A stretch of DNA of 64,000 nucleotides from JBARKJ01 sp963698885 (GTDB lineage: Bacteria; Nitrospirota; JACRHJ01): the NCBI GenBank assembly GCA_963698885.1, contig CAVOSJ010000006.1, positions 62,001 through 126,000 of the forward strand. Reading direction: 5' to 3'. Position 1 is the stretch's first letter, and every line of letters begins with the position of its first letter. A program made the position numbers and the translations under genes. Positions 16,953 through 27,622 of this stretch are shown piece after piece. The notes under the pieces were generated by a model. It was not told the origin of the DNA. It was given only the letters and a program-made list of their open reading frames with translations, and searched no databases.

Positions 16953-19045
16953 CTATATCCTGCGGCTATCGGGAGGCGGAGGAGGCGGTGCTGATTTAAG
17001 CGCCGCCAGCGCCGCCTCCACCCTGTCTATCTCTTCTTTTCCAAGGCCCGGGCCGCCGAACCTGGCCCTGTTGTAAAGCTCCGTAATCCAGGAGATTTCA
17101 GAGTACGCCGGGCCGCAGATTTCCAGGACATGGCCGGCGAACTCACGCGGGGTCTGGGCCGCTCCTTTATTAATCCCCTTCTTTTTCAGTACGTTAAGTA
17201 GCGACTTGTAAAAGCCGCCGGGTCCTTTTTTAAGCCGGGACGTCTTTAAAAATTTCCTCCCGAGTAAAATAGCCGCCCCAACAAAACCCAATAAAACCGC
17301 TATGATAGCCATGCCTGCCGGCAGCTTTCCTAGTTTGGCTTTGCCCTTGAAAAAGGTCTGAAAACCGCGCCCGGAGGGGGTTTTAAGCGAGCGTAAACCC
17401 TCCCGGAGCCGGGCCGCAAAATTGATAAGATTTTTTGCCATGCCTGCCTGGTCTCGCAGGCTGTAGAAGATAATGTACCTGTCCCATTTAAACCGGAGGT
17501 AGTCTATAAGGCCCGCTGCCGCGAAAAGCACGCTCTTTTCTTTTATAGGGGCGGGAGGGGTCGGGTCGAACCTGACCCATCCGGAATTTTTTATGTACGC
17601 CTCCACCCAGGTATGCGCATCCTGCGCCCGGACTGTATAATAGCCCCCGTAGGAGTTCCACTCTCCGCCGTGAAAGCCTGAGATAAGCCTGGCTGGCACG
17701 CCCGACGCCCGGAGCAGCAGAACCATCGCGGAGGCGAAATGCTCGCAGTATCCTTTTTTGGAATGGAACAGGAAGTTATTGACGGGGTCTTCGCCGTTTT
17801 TGCCGCCCGGCTCCAGCGAATAGGAATAGTTCGACTGGAGGTAGTCCTGTACTTCCAGCGCCTTCTTCATAGGGCTGTCGGCGCGCCGGGTTATTGTCCG
17901 TTGAAAGAGCCCTTAGCTCCTCCATGCCGTCCGTGAGTTGAAGATAGTAGTCCGCATCCCTTGCATCAGCGTGCGCGGCGTGCGCTTTTTTGGGGGGATA
18001 AAGTACGGAGCAGGCGATATAGCTGATCCTGCCTTCCGGCGCGCTGGTTAAGGAAAATGCGCCGGAGCGGTCGGTTACAACCGCCTTGAAATCGCCATTT
18101 ATCACGTATGCCGGGTAAAGGGCGAATAATGTCGGGTTATCCAGCGGTTCCAGTATGATCCGCTGGGTGACGCACCTGCGCGGCATCGGCCCTACGCTGC
18201 CGAGTATGAACGAAGCGGCGGGACCTTTCAGCAGGACCTTGTTGGAGCGTTAATTTGTTTTCCCAGGAGGAGCCGTTATAATAATCGAAGACCTTGCCCC
18301 TCCAGTAAAGCTCGGACTCCGGGGGCCTGTCCCCGTCTATCTGCACGCGCATCACGGTGGTCGGGTCGAGCAGCAGCTCCCCCATCGAGCCCAGTTTCAC
18401 GCTGTCCGAAAAACCGGATATCTTGAGGGCCCCGCCCGCGCGCTTGCTGAAATATCCTATACCCACGCGGGGGATAACGAGGAAAATAGCCAGTGTAAAC
18501 GCGGTCGAGCAAAGCGTCAAAAGGGCGGTGGAGACAAAGAACTTCCGGCTCATCTTCCACCTGGGCTCTTTGCCTGTCAGAGCCTCCGACTCTCCCTTCA
18601 TCGTCAGCAGGATCATGGCCCAGGCAAGCGAGAGGAAAAAGAGCATGAACGAGAACAGGAAGCCAAACTCCGTTGAGAGGGCGGTGGAGGACAAAAGCAG
18701 GAAGAAACTTATAATATAGAGCTGCGCATAGTCTTTGTGTTCGTTCAGGGACAAAAGCTTCAGGACGAGAAGGATGACCAGGAAATCGGCGCCCGCGATA
18801 ATCAGGGAGCCGCCGACATACAGGAAATCGAAGACAGCGAAAATCGATGCGGCAACGACTATCGCCGCGACAGGCCGTTTTCCGAGGACCGGGCGGGCGT
18901 ACCTGACTTTGAGCATGCCCAGAAGTACAAACAGGATTGCGGGCGCCACCATCCAGTCCGGGGCCTCCCGCGTCAAAAAAAGGGAGAGGAGCGCGGAGAG
19001 CGCGACCATCCTGGACGAAAGTGCGAGGCCCTGCTTAAATTCCAT
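16953..19045 (-). CDS. TgpA-like transglutaminase/protease membrane protein (two frameshifts)
   Basis: The start overlaps the DUF58 stop by 11 bases. The N-terminal piece (DUF3488) has about six membrane spans, then a periplasmic segment. A shift near 18235 continues with VLLKGPAASFILG in the next frame. A second near 17885 enters the transglutaminase-like domain, with the catalytic triad visible: Cys in KKGYCEHFASA, His in QDAHTWVEAY, Asp in WVRFDPTPP. A last membrane span and a DUF4129-type C-terminus (TPREFAGHVLEI, ELYNRARFG) complete the family architecture, about 690 residues in total. With DUF58 and MoxR it forms a well-known conserved trio whose substrate is unknown. Confidence 0.85.
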
Positions 19046-20184
19046 CCGTCGCCTCCGCGGTTGCAATCCGGCCGGCCGTCTCAGGCAAGTTGGCCACGCA
19101 CGTCACTCCGGCGGTGGAAGCAGCCGACGCCCAGCCGCAGGAAAGAGTGGGCAGAACAAGCACCGACGGCCATTCGGATAATATCCCCGAAATATCCCCC
19201 TGCTCCCCCGGCCCATCTTGACTATGGCCGAGGGGCATAAGCTCCGCGAGCTCGTCCATAAGGCTGATATAGTCCTGGCCGTACTGAGATGGCCTGCCGC
19301 CGGTCGAACGGCTCACAAGGAAAGCGGGCCGTTCAAGGTCAAAAATTATGTGCCTGATAAAAGACGCGGCAAGCGATACCGCCTCTTCGAAATGCTCCGC
19401 ATAGCTGTCCGGCTGATTTATCGGGACGAGGTTGTCTATTACCACCGCGACCGCCTGCCTCTCCTGGGCCTCGTACTCCTTGGTGAGGAGCCTGCCCGAA
19501 CGGGCCGAGGCCTTCCAGTGGATACCCCTTGCGTCCTCCGGGAAAGGAGTACTCCCGAAGCGACCGGAGGTCGGTCCCCTGTCCCTTTTGTTGTGATTGA
19601 GTCTCGCCCGAAAGGCTCCTGGACAAGCCCTCCGACAGCCCCGTGGGCAACGGCCTTATCCTCGGATAGACGGTGCAGGATTCTTCCCTTCGGACGAGCA
19701 CGGCCTTCCTGAAGAGCCCGAACGGGTAGCGCGTGGCTATTTCATAGCCTGATGTAGTCCAGCGGCCTCTTTTTGCTATCGTCTCAAGCGCCTGCGCGTC
19801 CCCTTCCTCGCCCGGCCCCAGCCGGAACACGAATGCGCCCGCGGTCTTCGACCCTTCTTTGTTTTTCTGGGACACGGCCAAAGCGTATGACGGGGCCATT
19901 TTATTTAAATTTTTAAGCTTGAAACGAAGCGGGAAAGGACTTCCGGCGTATATCTCCGGCGGCACCTTCCTGTCCACATGGATTGACCAGAGGACCAAGT
20001 CCGAAAGGATGCCGGAAATCAGCATCATGGAGAGCATCATGGCGACTATAAGGTAAAGGAGGTTGCTTCCGCTGTTTACGGCGGCGACCCCCACGGCAAG
20101 CGTCACCATGATGAACCTGCTCCCAAGGGCCGTAAACGTGAGGCTCCTGCCGCCGTAAGAGATATTGACGGGACGAAGTTTCAT
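19035..20184 (-). CDS. DUF58 domain protein (one frameshift)
   Basis: Two N-terminal membrane spans (about residues 20-60) are followed by a beta-rich region and the DUF58 domain. The frame is lost at the AAA run at 19553-19555 (one extra base), after which the correct reading is FPEDARGIHWKASARSG, the family signature, then LLTKEYEAQERQ and VVIDNLVP with a von Willebrand-like fold. The stop overlaps the TgpA-like start. MoxR (20265-21203) is divergently encoded 80 bases away. MoxR ATPases paired with DUF58/VWA proteins act as chaperones for complex maturation; the client here is not known. Confidence 0.87.
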
Positions 20185-20264
20185 TTAGAGATTTTATCAC
20201 ATAATATCCGCCCAGGTTAAGATATTCTTTGACTGCCGCCAAGTCCTAAGCTAATATTTCTTTC

Positions 20265-21203
20265 ATGGATACTCACGGCATGATAAAAAAACTGGTAGAG
20301 AACGTCGAGAGCGTGGTCAAGGGCAAGCCTGAGGCGGTTAATTTAGCCGTCGTGGCCCTTATCGGGCGGGGGCACCTCTTAATCGAGGACGTGCCGGGAG
20401 TAGGGAAGACGACCCTGGCCCATAGCCTGGCCCGTTCGATTAACTGCTCATTCCACAGACTGCAGTTCACCTCGGACCTGATGCCCTCGGACATCACCGG
20501 CGTAACGGTTTATGACCAGCTCCGGGCGGAGTTCGTCTTTAAGAAGGGCCCGATATTCGCTAACATCATCCTGGCGGACGAGATTAACCGCACCACTCCC
20601 AAGACCCAGAGCGCGCTCCTTGAAGCTATGAACGAGGGTCAGGTCTCGGTGGAGAAGGAGACTTATCCCCTTCCGAGTCCGTTCATGGTGGTGGCGACGC
20701 AGAACCCGCTTGAGTTCAGCGGGACTTTCCCCCTGCCGGAATCCCAGATGGACAGGTTCCTGATCCGCATGAGGCTCGGCTATCCCAGCCTGTCCTCGGA
20801 AAAAGACATACTGAGGGACCGCTCACGCGGAGAGCGGCAGAATGAGGTTTCCGCGGTACTCTCCGGCGTGGAAGTAGTAGAACTCCAGGAGGCGGCGGAC
20901 AAGGTAAAGATGGACGAGAGCCTGCTGGATTATATCCTTGCCATAGTGGAGGCGACCAGGCGCTCCGAAAGACTTTCGCTGGGCGTAAGCCCCCGCGGAA
21001 CCATTTTCCTGCAAAAGGCGGCTAAGGCGATGGCGGTTACAGAGGGCAGGGACTACTGCATCCCGGACGATATCAAGAGGCTGGCGGTGCCGGTGCTTTC
21101 GCACAGGGTCATAACGGGCGCCAAGACAGGCTACCGCGGCAGGAACGAAGACGCGGAAGAGGTTATCAGGGACATTCTGGACAGCGTGGAAGTGCCGTTC
21201 TAA
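20265..21203 (+). CDS. MoxR-family AAA ATPase
   Basis: A 312-residue cytoplasmic ATPase with Walker A in EDVPGVGKTTLAH (about residue 44), Walker B in ILADEINRTTPKTQSALLEAMNE, sensor 1 in VVATQNPLEFSGTFPLPESQMDRF and the C-terminal lid (VSPRGTIFLQKAAKA, YCIPDDIKRLAVPVLSHR). All key residues are present and length is normal. It is divergent from DUF58 and TgpA, its usual partners, sharing the 80-base region between them. The role is ATP-driven remodelling of a partner complex. Confidence 0.95.
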   Translation: MDTHGMIKKLVENVESVVKGKPEAVNLAVVALIGRGHLLIEDVPGVGKTTLAHSLARSINCSFHRLQFTSDLMPSDITGVTVYDQLRAEFVFKKGPIFANIILADEINRTTPKTQSALLEAMNEGQVSVEKETYPLPSPFMVVATQNPLEFSGTFPLPESQMDRFLIRMRLGYPSLSSEKDILRDRSRGERQNEVSAVLSGVEVVELQEAADKVKMDESLLDYILAIVEATRRSERLSLGVSPRGTIFLQKAAKAMAVTEGRDYCIPDDIKRLAVPVLSHRVITGAKTGYRGRNEDAEEVIRDILDSVEVPF

Positions 21204-21345
21204 GGCTTTTTAAATATTTTCTTCATCTATTCATTTTCCCGCCAAATCCTCCCGGTTTTCCATAAGTCTATTCTCAAAAAGCTTTTTTACAGGGCGGGAG
21301 GAGAGCTTGTGTTCCTCTAAAACAAAATAAATTATTACCTTGTAC

Positions 21346-21373
21346 TTGACATAAACAAAGTATTGTGTAAAAC
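21346..21373 (+). promoter_or_regulatory. Candidate sigma-70 promoter before 21443 gene
   Basis: TTGACA (21346-21351), 16-base AT-rich spacer, TAAAAC (21368-21373), about 70 bases ahead of the small membrane-protein gene. Confidence 0.5.
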
Positions 21374-21442
21374 TGAGAACAACATTAACCGGCCTTTTGG
21401 GTTTAACTTTGATTTGCGAGAAGTAAAAAAAGGAGCCTGATT

Positions 21443-21778
21443 ATGCATGAGGTCCTTGCTTTCTCAGCGATTTTAACGGCAGGAGCTTTTCTTATTTCCA
21501 GTTTCGCGGTCTTCTGGCCCGAGTACAGGGCGGCGCAAAAAAGAGATGCGGCCAGCACAGAACGCACGGCACCGGCGGCAGGGGCGGCAGCGGCGGAGGC
21601 GACAGGGGTAGCGGGGACGGCAGCGTCGTCGGCGGGTACAGGGCAGTCAGGCAACCATCCGCGATATAACATCACTGGGCCCGAAGACATGAAGCGGTAT
21701 TACTTTAATTATCCCGCATGTCCGGCGCAGGAGGAAGAAGAGGAGAAGGAAGGCCTCGTCCTGGCGGCAAGGGATTAG
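21443..21778 (+). CDS. Small single-span membrane protein of unknown function
   Basis: A 111-residue reading frame with AGGAG seven bases before ATG. It has one N-terminal membrane span (about residues 5-24), an Ala/Gly/Thr-rich low-complexity linker, then GPEDMKRYYFNYPACPAQ and an acidic tail. I recognise no family. It converges on, and overlaps by about 75 bases, the 3' end of the protoporphyrinogen oxidase gene, so one of the two termini may be artificially long because of a nearby indel. The promoter-like sequence and ribosome site support a real gene. Confidence 0.55.
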   Translation: MHEVLAFSAILTAGAFLISSFAVFWPEYRAAQKRDAASTERTAPAAGAAAAEATGVAGTAASSAGTGQSGNHPRYNITGPEDMKRYYFNYPACPAQEEEEEKEGLVLAARD

Positions 21779-23220
21779 GCCAGGCGCAGGCGGCAGCGGT
21801 TTCAGACAGGCGCAGGACTTTTTCGGCCACGGAATAAGCGTCCTTTACGCAGTCATTCAGGCCGACCCCCCGGTATGCGTTCCCGGCGAAAAAGAGGCCC
21901 CGGTATTTATCTTCGGCTTTGTCCAGGGTGGTTAGCCTCTCCGAATGCCCCAGCGTGTACATCGGGATAGCTTTTTCATGCCGGAATACGCGGGTCAGCT
22001 CCGGCCTCGCCTTCAGGGCCATGGTTATTTCAAGTTCCTGAAGAGTCAGGTCCGTAAGCTCTTCGTCAGGCAGAAACGGCGTCTTATAATCCTTCCCGCC
22101 GCCCAGCATCGCCCGGATAGAGGCCCTTCCCGCGGGTGCCCTGTCCGTGAACACGCTGGAGTCCCACAGACAGCCGATCAACTTCCTGGCCTCGTCCATG
22201 GCCACCAGGAACCCGAAACCGTCAAGCTCCGAGTTCAGCTCCGTTTTCTTAAACCCCATCCCCACCACCGACATCGGGACGTACTCTATCTCCGACAGCG
22301 TCTCCTTTAGTTGCGGGTCAAGGCCCGAAAGAAAATCTTTCGCGGCATGAGCGGGCGCGGCGGTAATAAATATATCCGTCTCGAACGGCGCCTCAAGGCC
22401 GCCGGCGGACACGATAAATTTCCCATCCGCTCCCGCAGCCCCTGTCCGGCGCACCTCCCGCACCGGCGCATTCAGCAGGAGCTTCCCCTTGAACGACTTT
22501 CCCAGGGCGTCGGTCAGGACGTCCAGGCCTCCGTAAAAGGTGGTGAGCACCCCTCCGGGGCCGCGCGGGGCCGGATACTTACCGCCTCCGGTTTTTTATG
22601 CCGCCTCCGGCCTGTTTTCCTTCCCTCATCTTCCCTAACATGCCTTTGAAAAGCCCGCCGTATTTCTGTTCCAGGTCATAAATCGTCGGGAAGCAGGATT
22701 TAAGGGCCATCCTCTCCGGGTCCCCGCCGTACACTCCCATGGCCATCGGACCGATAAGCCTGTCCAGCGCCTCCCGGCCAAGCCGCCTGCGGACAAAATC
22801 GGCCAGCGACTCATCCGTTGAATCGGTCCGCCTCGGTATCCAGTATTCTTTCAGTATGCGGAACTTACCCCGCCAGGAGAGTAGCCCGCCCAGGAGGAAA
22901 CCGGCGGGGGAGAGCAGGTTCAGCCTGCCGCCGGAATAGATATAGCGTTTCCTCGCGGCGTCGTTACTGGGCAGGAGCAGCTCTTCTATCCCCAGCTTCC
23001 GGGTGAGGGCCAGGGTATCCGGCTTGTTATTTAAGAACCCGTTCGGGCCCCACTCCATGATGTAGCCGTTTTCGTGGTGGGTGCGGATCTTCCCGCCCAC
23101 CCGGTCGTCCGCGTCCAGGAGGAATATCTCGGCGCTCTTCCCGGCGCCCTCAAGCTTCTCCTGTATGGCATAGGCAAGAGACAGGCCGCTTATCCCCGCC
23201 CCCGCGATGGTTATCCGCAT
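21705..23220 (-). CDS. hemG: Protoporphyrinogen oxidase, HemY type (one frameshift)
   Basis: An FAD flavoprotein oxidising protoporphyrinogen IX (or coproporphyrinogen III) in heme synthesis. The N-terminal dinucleotide motif is AGAGISGLSLAYAIQ, followed by DRVGGKIRTHHENGYIMEWGPNG and the family segment LDRLIGPMAMGVYGGDPERMAL. The frame is broken by one extra base in the A6 run (T6 at 22592-22597 on the plus strand). The other frame continues KTGGGKYPAPRGPGGV and LTTFYGGLDVLTDAL, ending with GLFFAGNAYRGVGLNDCV, the C-terminal FAD contact. The last 35 residues look unlike the family and may be another frameshift. Heme supply matters here given the many multiheme cytochromes; hemL is at 58632. 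Confidence 0.9.
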
Positions 23221-23404
23221 TATGGATGGCCTCCAGTGAAATAATTGAAGAATCTTATTTTATAAATGCGACTGCGTCAATCTAAAAAGCGGATTCCAAG
23301 TGACGCTTAGAAAATGATGGTCCGAATGCAACTTCATTGCTCAGAATAACCACCAGGAGCCTAACCTGTTATAATTAAAGTAGGACTTATACTCGGAGGC
23401 GAAT

Positions 23405-25819
23405 ATGGCTAACTACCGCGAACTCCAACCGGAAGACCTGACGTGGCGGCTGGACGAGGAACAATTTACGTTTAAATCCACTACCGAAGTGCCCCCCGTG
23501 GAAGGGACAATAGGCCAGGAGAGGGCGCTTCGGGCGCTGGACTTCGGCCTGGGGATAAAGAGCTTCGGATATAACCTCTACGTGATGGGCCAGCCGGGTA
23601 CGGGCCGGGCCAGCACGGTCACAAAGGTCCTGGAAAAGAAGGCCCTGACGGCCCCGGGGCCGATGGACTGGCTCTACCTGATGGACTTTAAAAAACCCGA
23701 CAAGCCGGCTATTGTGGGGCTTCCCAGGGGGAAGGGAGGCGCGCTCAAGACGGACATGGAAGTGCTTATAGACCAACTGAAGAAGGCCATACCCAAGGCG
23801 TTCGAGGGCGCGGACTTCGAGAAGAGGCGCGAGGCGCTGGTGACCGAGCATAACAAGCAGACCAGCCAGGCGCTGGAGGAACTGGACGCCGACGCGAGCC
23901 AGAAAGGCTTTGCGGTGGAGCGCTCGCCAAGGGGCGTGTTCCTTGTGCCCAAAAAGCCCAACGGACGGCTAATGTCCCAGGAGGAGTTCGAGAGCGAGGA
24001 CCCGAACGTAAAGCAGAAGATAGAGGAGCAGGGAAACGAGCTGCAGGCGAAGCTCTCCGACGTGATGCGCAGGGTCCGCGACGTGGAGAAGGGACTCTCG
24101 GAGCAGTTGCGGGATTTAAACCGCGAGTTCGGGGTTTACGCCGTCGGCCACCTTATCCAGGAGCTTCGCGACAAGTACCGGGAGTTCCCGAAGATTCTGT
24201 CTTACCTGGACGAGGTGAACGAAAATATCCTTGAGCACTTGGACGACTTCCGCACCTCGGAGCAGACGCCCCAGATCCCGTTCGCGCCGAGGCAGGAGCC
24301 TTCTTTCGAGAGGTACAAAGTAAACCTCCTGGTCGATAACTGCTGCGCCGAGGGCGCTCCGGTCGTCTTTGAATCCAACCCGACATATCCGAACCTCTTC
24401 GGCCACATAGACCAGAAGGTGCAGTACGGTTTCGCCACGACGGATTTTACTCTCATCAAGCCGGGCGCACTGCACCGCGCGAACGGCGGTTATTTGGTCG
24501 TGGAGGCGATGGACCTCCTCCGGAACCCGTTTGCGTACGAGGGCTTAAAGCGCGCGCTGAAGAACAAGACCGTCGCCATAGAGGACGTGCTGGAGCCGTA
24601 CAGGCTGGTCTCCTTCCAGACCTTGAAACCGGAGCCCGTGCCGCTCGACGTGAAAGTCGTACTGGTCGGCCCTCCGATGGTTTATTACCTCCTGTACTCG
24701 ATGGACGAGGAATACCGCAAGCTCTTTAAAGTCCATGCGGATTTCGACAGCCGCCTGGAGAGGACTCCGGAAACGGTAGACGCATTCGCCGGGTTCATAG
24801 CGGCCAAGGCAAAAGAAGAAAACCTGCTCCCCTTCTCGCGTTCCGGCGTCTCAAGAGTAGTGGAGCACGCGGCCAGGCTTGTCTCGGACAAGCAGAAGCT
24901 CTCCCTGAAGTTCCTGGACGTGCTGGACATCCTGCGCGAGGCGTCGTACTGGGCCGGCAAGGAAAATTCGGAGACGGTGGACCGGGCGCACGTGGAGAAG
25001 GCGGTCGAGGAAAATACCTACCGGTCGAACATGCTGGAGGAGAAGATCCGGGAGGCTATAAAAGAGGGCGTGATTTATGTGGACGTCGATGGAGCAGTCG
25101 TCGGCCAGGTTAACGGCCTATCGGTTATCGGCCTGGGCGGGTACTCGTTCGGCAGGCCTTCCCGCATAACCGCAAGTACGTTCATGGGCAAGGGCATGGT
25201 GAACATCGAACGCGAGGTGAAGATGTCCGGCCCCATCCACGACAAAGGCGTCCTAATACTGACCGGGTATTTAGGCGATAAATTCGCCCATGACAAGCCG
25301 CTCGCCTTTTCCGCGTCGATTGCCTTCGAGCAGTCGTATGAAGGCATCGAGGGGGATTCCGCGTCCTCAACGGAGCTGTACGCGCTCCTGTCGTCGCTCT
25401 CCGGCCTTCCCATAAAGCAGGGCATCGCCGTCACCGGCTCGATAAACCAGCGCGGCGAAATCCAGCCCATCGGCGGGGTGAACGAGAAGGTGGAGGGATT
25501 TTTCGAGGTCTGCAAACAGATGGGCCTTACCGGTGAGCAGGGCGTGATGGTGCCGGAATCCAACGTCAGGCACCTGATGTTAAAAGACGAGGTAGTCCGG
25601 GCGGCGCGCGAGGGCCGTTTCCACATCTGGGCCGTCAAGGACGCGGACGCGGGCATAGAGATCCTGACCGGGACCAAGGCGGGCGAGAGACAGCCGGACG
25701 GTACTTACCCCGAAGGCACCGTGAACCAGATGGTGGACCAGAGGTTAATCAAGTTCGCGCGGGAAATGAAGGAATTCGCGGAGCCCCAGACGGGCGGGGA
25801 GTTGCCTAAGGCTGCCTAA
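23405..25819 (+). CDS. Lon-like ATP-dependent protease (COG1067 type)
   Basis: An 804-residue single-chain AAA+ protease of peptidase family S16. The N-terminal nucleotide-binding motif GQPGTGRAST (about residue 64) has Arg in place of the usual Lys, as is common in this family. A helical insertion (about residues 140-300), the segment DFTLIKPGALHRANGGYLV and sensor elements follow. The C-terminal protease domain holds the Ser-Lys dyad: Ser in GDSASSTELYALL (about 653) and Lys in GGVNEKVEGFF (about 696). There is no membrane segment, unlike archaeal LonB. Strong GGAGG before the start; a TATAAT lies at 23370. It degrades misfolded or regulatory proteins. It is intact and apparently monocistronic. 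Confidence 0.92.
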   Translation: MANYRELQPEDLTWRLDEEQFTFKSTTEVPPVEGTIGQERALRALDFGLGIKSFGYNLYVMGQPGTGRASTVTKVLEKKALTAPGPMDWLYLMDFKKPDKPAIVGLPRGKGGALKTDMEVLIDQLKKAIPKAFEGADFEKRREALVTEHNKQTSQALEELDADASQKGFAVERSPRGVFLVPKKPNGRLMSQEEFESEDPNVKQKIEEQGNELQAKLSDVMRRVRDVEKGLSEQLRDLNREFGVYAVGHLIQELRDKYREFPKILSYLDEVNENILEHLDDFRTSEQTPQIPFAPRQEPSFERYKVNLLVDNCCAEGAPVVFESNPTYPNLFGHIDQKVQYGFATTDFTLIKPGALHRANGGYLVVEAMDLLRNPFAYEGLKRALKNKTVAIEDVLEPYRLVSFQTLKPEPVPLDVKVVLVGPPMVYYLLYSMDEEYRKLFKVHADFDSRLERTPETVDAFAGFIAAKAKEENLLPFSRSGVSRVVEHAARLVSDKQKLSLKFLDVLDILREASYWAGKENSETVDRAHVEKAVEENTYRSNMLEEKIREAIKEGVIYVDVDGAVVGQVNGLSVIGLGGYSFGRPSRITASTFMGKGMVNIEREVKMSGPIHDKGVLILTGYLGDKFAHDKPLAFSASIAFEQSYEGIEGDSASSTELYALLSSLSGLPIKQGIAVTGSINQRGEIQPIGGVNEKVEGFFEVCKQMGLTGEQGVMVPESNVRHLMLKDEVVRAAREGRFHIWAVKDADAGIEILTGTKAGERQPDGTYPEGTVNQMVDQRLIKFAREMKEFAEPQTGGELPKAA

Positions 25820-25867
25820 GGCAGCTTAAACTTGCGGAGCCTGTCTTCAAGACCTCGGGGGCCGGTG

Positions 25868-26690
25868 CTAAATTTTCAGTTTCGGGTCCAGCCAGTCGCG
25901 CAGGCTGTCGCCCAGGATATTGAAGGACAGGACGGTAACGGCGATGGCCGCGCCGGGGAATATGACCGTCCAGGGCGCGGAAAGAATATAGTTGCGGGAC
26001 AGGCTTATCATAGACCCCCAGGTGGGCGTGGGCGGCTGTGCGCCGAGGCCCAGGAAGCTTAGCGCGCTCTCGGCAAGGATGAAGCTCCCCACCTTCAGGC
26101 TTCCGGCCACGATAATCAGCGGCAGGCAGTTTGGTAGGATGTGCCTGAACATTATCCTGACCGGGCCGCTGCCGGACGCCCTTGCCGCCTCCACGAACTG
26201 CTGCTCCTTCATGGACAGCACCATCCCCCGCGAGAGCCTTGCAAACGACGCCCAGCCGACAAGCGAAAGCGCCAGCATGACCGTATATATCCCCGGCGGC
26301 AAAACCACCGAGATGCCGATTGCAAGGAGCAGGCTTGGAAAGGCCATTACCATGTCCGTCAGCGCGGTTAGGCCCCCGTCCCATAACCCCCCGACATAGC
26401 CGCCGACAGTACCGACCACGATGCCGATAACCATCGAGATGAGCGCCGCGACAAGCCCGACGGAAAGCGACACCCGCGCCCCGAATATCACCCGCGAAAA
26501 GACGTCCCGGCCCATGTTGTCCGTCCCCATCCAGTGCGTACAGGACGGCGGGAGCCGAAGCGCGTCGAGGTTTATCCGCAAGCGGGTCAAACGGGGAAAT
26601 AAAATTCGCGGCGACCGCAATCAGGATAAGCCCGGCGATTATCATTGCCGATATGAAGGCGGTTTTATTTTTTTTAAGAAGTGACGCCAT
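25868..26690 (-). CDS. dppC: ABC transporter permease, DppC/OppC family (one frameshift)
   Basis: Second permease of a peptide transporter. The N-terminus (FISAMIIAGLILIAVAANFISPFDPLA) is in one frame. Near 26575 the reading must change to continue INLDALRLPPSCTHWMGTDNMGRDVFSR, the DppC signature. The rest is intact: five membrane spans, the EAA loop EQQFVEAARASGSGPVRIMFRHILPN and the ending LGDSLRDWLDPKLKI. The start overlaps the dppB stop (TAATG). A response regulator precedes dppB in the same run. No ATPase or binding protein is adjacent. Confidence 0.9.
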
Positions 26691-27622
26691 TACCGTCTTC
26701 CATACCTTATCCTCGGGTCGATATACGCATACGCGAAGTCGGCCAGCATGTTGAAGAACACGAACGCGGCGGAGCCTACGAGGACGGTGCCGAGGATTAC
26801 GGGGTAGTCGCGCTTCATTATGCCGTCCAGGGCGTAGCGGCCGAGGCCGTCCCAGCCGAAGATTGTCTCCGTCAAGACGGAGCCGTTAAGCAGGCTCCCG
26901 AAATCTATCGCCACCAGGGTGATTACCGGGATTAGCGCGTTACGGAGCGCATGTTTCGCCACGACGACAAACGGCGATACACCCTTCGCCTTTGCCGTCA
27001 TGATGTACTGCGAGCCAAGCGCCTCGATAAGGCTCATGCGGGTGATTCGGGCGACGAACGCGGCGGAGTTCAGTCCCAATGTCGCCGCAGGCAGGACAAG
27101 GTAAACCGGGTTCCCCCCGCCCATCCCGGACGGCGGGAATATCGGCAGGATGAACGCGAACAGGAGCATCAGGACAAGGCCGACCCAGAACACGGGCAGC
27201 GATATGCCCGCTAAGGCCATGCCGGAGAAAATCTTCTCCCATGCCCCGCCCCGGTTAACGGCGGAGAGGATGCCGAGTATTCCGCCGAAGAACACCGAGA
27301 TAAGCATCGCGGCGAAGGCGAGTCGAAGCGTGTTGGGGAATTTCTGGAGGATGTCTTCGGATACGTCGCGCCTGGTATAGTACGACTTCCCCAGGTTTCC
27401 GTGGGCGAGGAGGTTTAAGTAGCCTATGAACTGCCTGGGTAGCGGCTTATCCACGCCAAGTTGACGACGTATAGCCTCGACCGTCTTCGGGTCCGCCCGT
27501 TCACCCACCAGCCCAAGCGCGGGGTCTCCGGGTATTGCCCTGAGCAGCAGGAACGTAACGAGGGCGAGGCCGAACAGTGTGGGGATGGCGGTGAGAAATC
27601 TTTTTAAGATGAAAAAAATCAC
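26690..27622 (-). CDS. dppB: ABC transporter permease, DppB/OppB family
   Basis: An intact 310-residue permease starting at GTG 27622, overlapping the upstream regulator stop as GTGA. Family features: ILKRFLTAIPTLFGLALVTFLLL (first span), GDPALGLVGERADPKTVEAIRRQLG, the EAA loop SQYIMTAKAKGVSPFVVVAKHALRN, and FFNMLADFAYAYIDPRIRYG at the end. Its stop overlaps the dppC start. It pairs with dppC in the inner membrane to move peptides or similar solutes; the ATPases are not nearby, apart from the broken DppF-like gene at 36283. Confidence 0.93.
   Translation of the reverse strand: MIFFILKRFLTAIPTLFGLALVTFLLLRAIPGDPALGLVGERADPKTVEAIRRQLGVDKPLPRQFIGYLNLLAHGNLGKSYYTRRDVSEDILQKFPNTLRLAFAAMLISVFFGGILGILSAVNRGGAWEKIFSGMALAGISLPVFWVGLVLMLLFAFILPIFPPSGMGGGNPVYLVLPAATLGLNSAAFVARITRMSLIEALGSQYIMTAKAKGVSPFVVVAKHALRNALIPVITLVAIDFGSLLNGSVLTETIFGWDGLGRYALDGIMKRDYPVILGTVLVGSAAFVFFNMLADFAYAYIDPRIRYGRR

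Noticed and set aside
23340..23375. Heat-shock promoter before the Lon-like gene
   Set aside because: A TATAAT is present at 23370 but no sigma-32 -35 or -10 consensus; only an ordinary, weak promoter can be argued.
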